The notes below the pieces were generated by a model. The model ran no database searches, was not told the origin of the DNA, and worked only from the letters and a program-made list of their open reading frames with translations. The translations under genes and the position numbers were made by a program. Shown here piece after piece: positions 61,433 through 64,000 of a stretch of DNA of 64,000 nt (within the stretch, counting starts at the first letter, position 1; each line of letters begins with the position of its first letter). The stretch spans positions 6,065,982 through 6,129,981 of the forward strand of contig JAOANR010000002.1 in the NCBI GenBank assembly GCA_030278955.1, given 5' to 3'. This DNA is from Hygrophila difformis. Its lineage: Eukaryota; Streptophyta; Magnoliopsida; Lamiales; Acanthaceae.

Positions 61433-64000
61433 TCACTTTATATCTCGAAGCCACCGCATTCCAATTTTCTTCACGAGCTTTTCGAACGTTGCAGTCGGCA
61501 ATGCCTTGGTCAACAGATCTGCTAAGTTTTCATCTGATCGAACTTGTTGCACATCAATTTCACCATTCTTTTGAAGATCATGTGTATAGAAAAATTTTGG
61601 TGAAATATGTTTAGTTCTATCTCCTTTTATATAACCCCCTTTCAATTGGGCTATACAAGCCGAATTATCTTCAAATAAAATTGTTGGGGGCATTTTTGGT
61701 TCAGTGACCAAACCACAATTTTTCAATATATGATTAGTCATTGACCTCAACCAAACACATTCTCGACTAGTCTCATGGATTGCTAATATTTCAGCATGAT
61801 TTGAGAAAGTTGCCGTTAATGTTTGTTTCATGGATATCCATGAGATAGCAGTTCCACCACACATAAAAATATAGCCTGTCTGAGATTTGGCTTTGTATGG
61901 ATCTGATAAATACCCTGCATCGGCATATCCGATCAACTCATGTCGAGAATCCGTTGGGTAAAATAACCCAAGGTCAACTGTTCCCTGGAGATAGCGAAAG
62001 ATGTGCTTTATACCTTTCCAATGTCGTTGAGTAGGGCAAGAACTAAATCTTGCGAGTAAATTAACAGCAAACGCGATATCAGGTCGCGTGCTATTTGCCA
62101 GATACATTAACGCGCCAATTGCGCTTAAATATGGCACTTCTGGGCCAAGTTGTTCTTCATCATCTCCCTTTGGCCTAAATGGATCCTTTACAGGATCAAG
62201 TGTCCGAACGACCATTGGACTACTTAATGGATGAGCATAATCCATTCGAAATTGCTTCAATACCTTTTGGGTATAAGTTGATTGATGAACAAAAATACCC
62301 TTATCCAAATGCTCAATTTGCAAGCCAAGGCAGAATTTTGTTTTTCCAAAATCCTTTATTTCAAACTCCTTTTTAAGATATTCAACAGCCTTTTCTAGCT
62401 CTTCAGGAGTTCCAATTAAATTTAAATCGTCAACATAGACTGCAACGATTACAAATTCTGACCCATTTTTCTTTATAAAAACACATGGGCATATTGGATC
62501 ATTTATATAACCTTCATCAATTAAACTTTCGCTGAGGCGATTGTACCACATTCGGCCCGATTGCTTAAGCCCATAAAGTGATTTTTGTAATTTGATGGAA
62601 TAAACTTCTCTGGGCTTTGAGTTATAAGATTCAGGCAATTTAAATCCTTCAGGTATTTTCATATAAATATCATTCTCCAATGAGCCATATAAATAAGCAG
62701 TAACAACATCCATCAGCCTCATTTCGAGTTTTTCTCGTACTGCCAGGCTCATGAGATACCTGAAAGTTATTCCATCCATAACCGGGGAATATGTTTCCTC
62801 AAAATCAATTCCCAGTCTTTGGGAAAATCCTTGGGCTACAAGCCTTGCTTTGTATCTCGCAATTTCATTATTTTCATTTCTTTTTCTCACAAACACCCAC
62901 CTGTAACCAACTGGTTTTCATTTTCAGGTGTTTGGACTATAGGGCCGAATACTTTTCTTTTATTAAGTGAATCCAATTCTGATTTAATTGCATCTTTCCA
63001 TTTTGGCCAATCATCCCTTTGCCGACATTCATCAACTGATTTTGGTTCAGGATCCTCGTCATCTTTCATCATCTCAAGTGCTACATTATATGCAAATGCT
63101 TGATCAACTTTGATTTCTTTCCGGTTCCAATACTTTCCAGAAGTGATATAATTGAAAGCAGTTTCAATAGTTTTACTTTCTTCTGGATTAGCATTTTCAG
63201 CATCAACTTCTTCAAAAGTTGAATTTATTACCTCTTCGGGTTTTTCGTCATCCACGTGTATAATTCTTTTCTTTCGTGGATTTTTATCTTTGGAACCCAT
63301 TGGTCTACCACGTTTTTGCCGTGGATTAGATTCATTAGCACTTGGAATTTGCCCTTCAGGTATATTTATTTTGGCCGGTGCATTTGCTGCTTCAATGTAA
63401 TATTTTGTTACTCTTGCAGCATCATTGAAAGCATCAGGCAATTGATTTGCAATCCTTTGCAAATGCAAAATTCTTTGGACTTCTAATTCGCATTGTTTCG
63501 TACGGGGATCACATATATCAAGTGGGATTTTCCACGAAATTTCCTTTTTCAGTTGATTACTTCCTCCCCCTAATGTCGGGAAATGTGATTCGTCAAAATG
63601 ACAATCTGCAAATCTTGCAGTAAATAAATCACCCGTTGTTGGTTCAAAATATTTAATAATCGAAGGGGATTCATACCCGACATAGATGCCCATCCTTCTT
63701 TGAGTTCCCATTTTTGTCCTTTGAGGTGGTGCTATTGGTACATATACCGCACACCCAAAAATTCTTAAATGGAAAATATCGGGTTCTTTTCCCGTTATAA
63801 TTTGAGTAGGGGAGTAGCTATGATAGCTTGTCGGCCTGATTTTCACTAATGCTGCTGCATGCAATATAGCATGTCCCCAAGCAGAAACTGGGAGTTTTGA
63901 TTTCATTAATAAAGGTCGTGCAATTAATTGCAGTCTTTTGATTAACGATTCAGCCAGACCATTTGGGTATGCACATACGGAACTGGATGTTCTACAGTGA
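61433..64000 (-). pseudogene. Ty1/copia pol: integrase C-terminus, RT, RNase H
   Basis: Reading leftwards, the integrase core end and GKEPDIFHLRIFGC segment (63906-63700) is followed by a linker with KRGRPMGSKDKNPRKKR (near 63290). RT starts near 62900 (RYKARLVAQGFSQ, MDVVTAYLYGSL), with its catalytic motif as YVDDLNL near 62430 in place of the common YVDDIL or YVDDML. RNase H carries TRPDIAFAVNLLARF, WKGIKHIFRYLQGT, GYADAGYLSD and LFEDNSACI. It ends at 61433. A one-base loss near 62905 and another near 63955 break the frame. Confidence 0.88.

Larger units (their letters stand above)
61036..64000 (-). mobile_element. Ty1/copia retrotransposon, 3' part (continues past window)
   Basis: On the minus strand the window holds the C-terminal integrase, RT, RNase H, a polypurine tract and the 3' LTR. 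The 5' LTR, gag and the rest of integrase are beyond 64000. AGCGG at 61031-61035 should be one TSD copy. At least two frame changes show that this copy is dead. Lineage (Tork or TAR type) is uncertain. Confidence 0.88.

Overview
The window is plant nuclear DNA, almost certainly from a eudicot. It is dominated by nested LTR retrotransposons (Ty3/gypsy chromoviruses and one Ty1/copia element). It also holds a full-length LINE of the plant L1 type, a tRNA-derived SINE, Stowaway-like MITEs and an endogenous caulimovirid (plant pararetrovirus). Only one ordinary host gene is visible: a small LOB-domain (LBD) gene on the minus strand at 59401-59763. Nothing bacterial is present.

Layout. 1-1186 is the 3' part of a Tekay-like LTR (here LTR G) sitting in a decayed Ty3/gypsy pol (element F, 1187-4220, with a probable 3' LTR to about 4850). 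A short poly(A) retroposon (4863-4994) and a Stowaway-like MITE (5080-5339) follow. Element A (5386-16559, TSD CACCA) is a complete Tekay-like chromovirus with 2.6 kb LTRs. About 16.9-25.7 kb is a near full-length endogenous caulimovirid with at least seven ORFs, an initiator-Met tRNA primer site, a TATA/AATAAA promoter region, and a LINE fragment lodged in its pol gene. 25.7-28.4 kb is AT-rich DNA with a hAT-like GC-rich fragment, a second Stowaway-like MITE and a fold-back element. Element E (28418-52205, minus strand, TSD GAGCA) carries only gag and protease. Element B (31563-48501, TSD AGCGG), a sister of A, is inserted in E's gag, and a complete LINE (36887-42668, 16 bp TSD) is inserted in B's pol. 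Element D (52721-58283, TSD CTATG) is a compact Galadriel-like chromovirus inserted in a minus-strand SINE that has its own 14 bp TSD. The LBD gene, AT-rich DNA with a 35 bp tandem repeat, and the 3' part of a minus-strand copia element (61036 to beyond 64000) complete the window.

How the parts relate. Exact target-site duplications fix the order of insertion: E, then B into E, then the LINE into B; and SINE, then D into the SINE. A and B share three family-level oddities. The first is a separate small coiled-coil ORF between primer site and gag, whose codon differences are mostly synonymous. The second is two polypurine tracts in tandem at the 3' end, the inner one followed by what looks like a fossil LTR segment. 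The third is conserved splice-site-like signals inside the LTR. The caulimovirid carries two separate retropepsin-like DTGA motifs, one at the end of its movement-protein ORF and one at the start of pol. All LTR-element polyproteins and the viral ORFs are broken by stops or frameshifts; the LINE's two ORFs are open. Lineage names below the Ty3/gypsy and Ty1/copia level rest on motif recognition only, since no search could be run.
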